DNA from: a candidate division SR1 bacterium CG_4_9_14_3_um_filter_40_9
GTDB lineage: Bacteria > Patescibacteriota > Gracilibacteria > Absconditabacterales > Absconditicoccaceae
DNA length: 25,035 nucleotides
Direction of reading: 5' to 3'
Assembly: GCA_002791215.1 (NCBI GenBank)
Contig: PFWQ01000075.1
Location: 1 to 25,035, forward strand
The notes under the pieces: model-generated
Told to the model about the DNA's origin: nothing
The model's database searches: none
What the model saw: the letters and a program-made list of their open reading frames with translations, nothing else
In this document: positions 23,804 to 25,035 of the stretch, piece after piece
Numbering within the stretch: position 1 is the first letter of the stretch
How the letters are laid out: each line of letters begins with the position of its first letter
Program-made: the position numbers and the translations under genes

Positions 23804-25035
23804 ATGAAAAAACACATTCTCAAGTACTGATCCAAATTGTTGATAGCAACCATTCTTCTAGGTCTATTGTGACTATGAATGATATTTTTTGACAATTCTA
23901 CGTCACCATCAACATTCGCCCAACAAGGACAGCCATGTGCAAATTTGGCATGACGGTCACCAGGAAGTACGCTTGATGGCAGTTCAGTAAGTGGATACAA
24001 ACTCACAGGGGCAACATACTCACAGACCTGTACGCAATTATCAAAAAAATTGATATGTAATGATGGTAGTTTCAATCTAGCTGACGCTAACACATACAAA
24101 TATCAGAACTGTAACGACCAGACACGAGCAAATTGTACTCCGCCGACAGCGCCAGCAACAGGCACTCATCGGATAACTTGGAGAGTATTATATAAATCTT
24201 CTCTAGCCACTCCGACAGAAACATGTATGCAATTAAGTAAAAATCTACAATGTGTAAATGGACATTTTACAGGCATTGACGCCAATCTTTATCAATCAGC
24301 AACATGTCAGGATCAGAATCGATTACCTTGCATAAACGCATGGACAAATAGTTATATCGACCATCTAGATGTAATACAATGATATACAGCTGCTGTTTCA
24401 AATCAAACCCGATCATGTAATGGACTCAAAATCAATCTCAAATGCATGAATGGGCAACGATCAGGAAGTAATGGACAATCGTACAGCGATCAATCCTCTT
24501 TATCTTCTTGATGCGTCGATTTATGAATTGTCAACTGTCAATTTACATTAGGAGATGGGACGCTCATAACACTTCAAAACTGACAAACAGATGTATTTTA
24601 TAAACCCGCGACATTGTCATGACAAACTTGTGCAACAGGAGTTATTTCTTGTTCCAATGGACAATTAGGAGGCCAATATCAAGTATATAATTATTCTTCC
24701 TGCACTCTATCGCAATGAACAGGGTGTCACTTTACAGGAGGTAACAACACAGTAATAAATATTCCAAATGGAGGATCACAAACATTACGGAGCAACAACA
24801 TTGTTCCTTATGGAGGAACATGTAGCTCAGGAGTAATATCTTGTACGAATGGGAATTTAATAGGCCCATATCTATTATATAAATATGTGTGACCATGTGT
24901 ACCGGCATCTCCTTTGGATTGTTCATTCACAGGAGGTAATTGAGTAGTGCAAACTATAGGCAATGGTTCTACAGGTACATTTTATTCTACCGTACGCCGA
25001 GCGATTACAGGGCAAAACTATTCAGGAGATTGCAC
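23804..25035 (+). CDS. Secreted cysteine-rich tandem-repeat surface protein, 5' part
   Basis: The frame is open to the window end, giving 410 residues. The N-terminus MKKHILKYGSKLLIATILLG is a signal peptide whose hydrophobic core is built partly from TGA-encoded Gly; a cleavage after STFA is likely. The mature part repeats units of about 50-70 residues around C-x(5-9)-C-x-NG-x(3)-G-x(4)-Y-x(4)-C, for example CTQLSKKLICNDGSF, CMQLSKNLQCVNGHF, CATGVISCSNGQLGG and CSSGVISCTNGNLIG. Between them come CQFTLGDGTLITLQNGQ and CSFTGGNGVVQTIGNGS strands. Even cysteine spacing suggests disulfides outside the cell. Such proteins often work in attachment to a host or surface; this is inference. TGA is frequent, so the protein would be missed by standard-code gene finding. 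Confidence 0.8.

Noticed and set aside
1..25035. UGA as tryptophan (code 4)
   Set aside because: TGA sites are Gly positions (e.g. RsmG GTGGG, SpoU QGVKES), and TGG encodes Trp throughout.

Overview
The window reads as genomic DNA from a bacterium that uses UGA as glycine (genetic code 25). This points to the Candidate Phyla Radiation groups Gracilibacteria (BD1-5/GN02) or Absconditabacteria (SR1). Under the standard code nearly every long gene is broken into pieces. With TGA read as Gly the pieces join into full-length proteins, and TGA falls where families require glycine: the CDVGTGGGFP loop of RsmG, the Gly before the first radical-SAM Cys of RimO, and the QGVKESLNVG motif of the SpoU methyltransferase. 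TGG still encodes Trp, so this is not code 4. I could not separate the two phyla from this sequence. I see no rRNA, tRNA, CRISPR array or insertion sequence.

Layout. 1-908: C-terminal part of a surface protein with SLH-like and peptidoglycan-binding-like regions. 992-5258 (+): a stand-alone [FeFe]-hydrogenase-like H-cluster domain, RimO, a HemW-like radical SAM protein and a small unknown protein, closed by a terminator. 5519-9227 (-): RsmG, a MurF-like ligase, an AI-2E family permease and RnpA. 9324-10585: a SemiSWEET sugar transporter, an RsuA/RluB-type pseudouridine synthase and a small Pro/Glu/Val-rich lipoprotein. 10895-15720 (+): a 748-residue membrane-anchored unknown protein behind a consensus promoter, a DEDD 3'-5' exonuclease with a possible sliding-clamp motif at its C-terminus, a methyltransferase and a PsbP-like lipoprotein. 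15768-16707 (-): a small unknown gene with an in-frame TAG upstream, and a SpoU-type RNA methyltransferase. 16866-20259: DedA, Dus, an MraZ-like regulator (-), the C-terminal half of PriA, and a small membrane protein (-). 20456-25035 (+): a VirB4/TraC-type secretion ATPase, a polytopic membrane protein, and the start of a large secreted cysteine-rich repeat protein that runs off the window. This last block could be part of a secretion, pilus or attachment system.

The most unusual property is that several families of short palindromic or tandem repeats occur both between genes and inside conserved genes, where they are translated in frame. RimO carries three and the HemW-like protein four, which explains why both are longer than their families. 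The Dus, MurF-like, RsuA-like, methyltransferase, PriA-like and membrane-protein genes carry others. Several copies contain in-frame TGA, so they would be stop codons in the standard code but are glycines here. This resembles the Rickettsia palindromic elements and suggests that recoding widens the set of sites where such repeats are tolerated.
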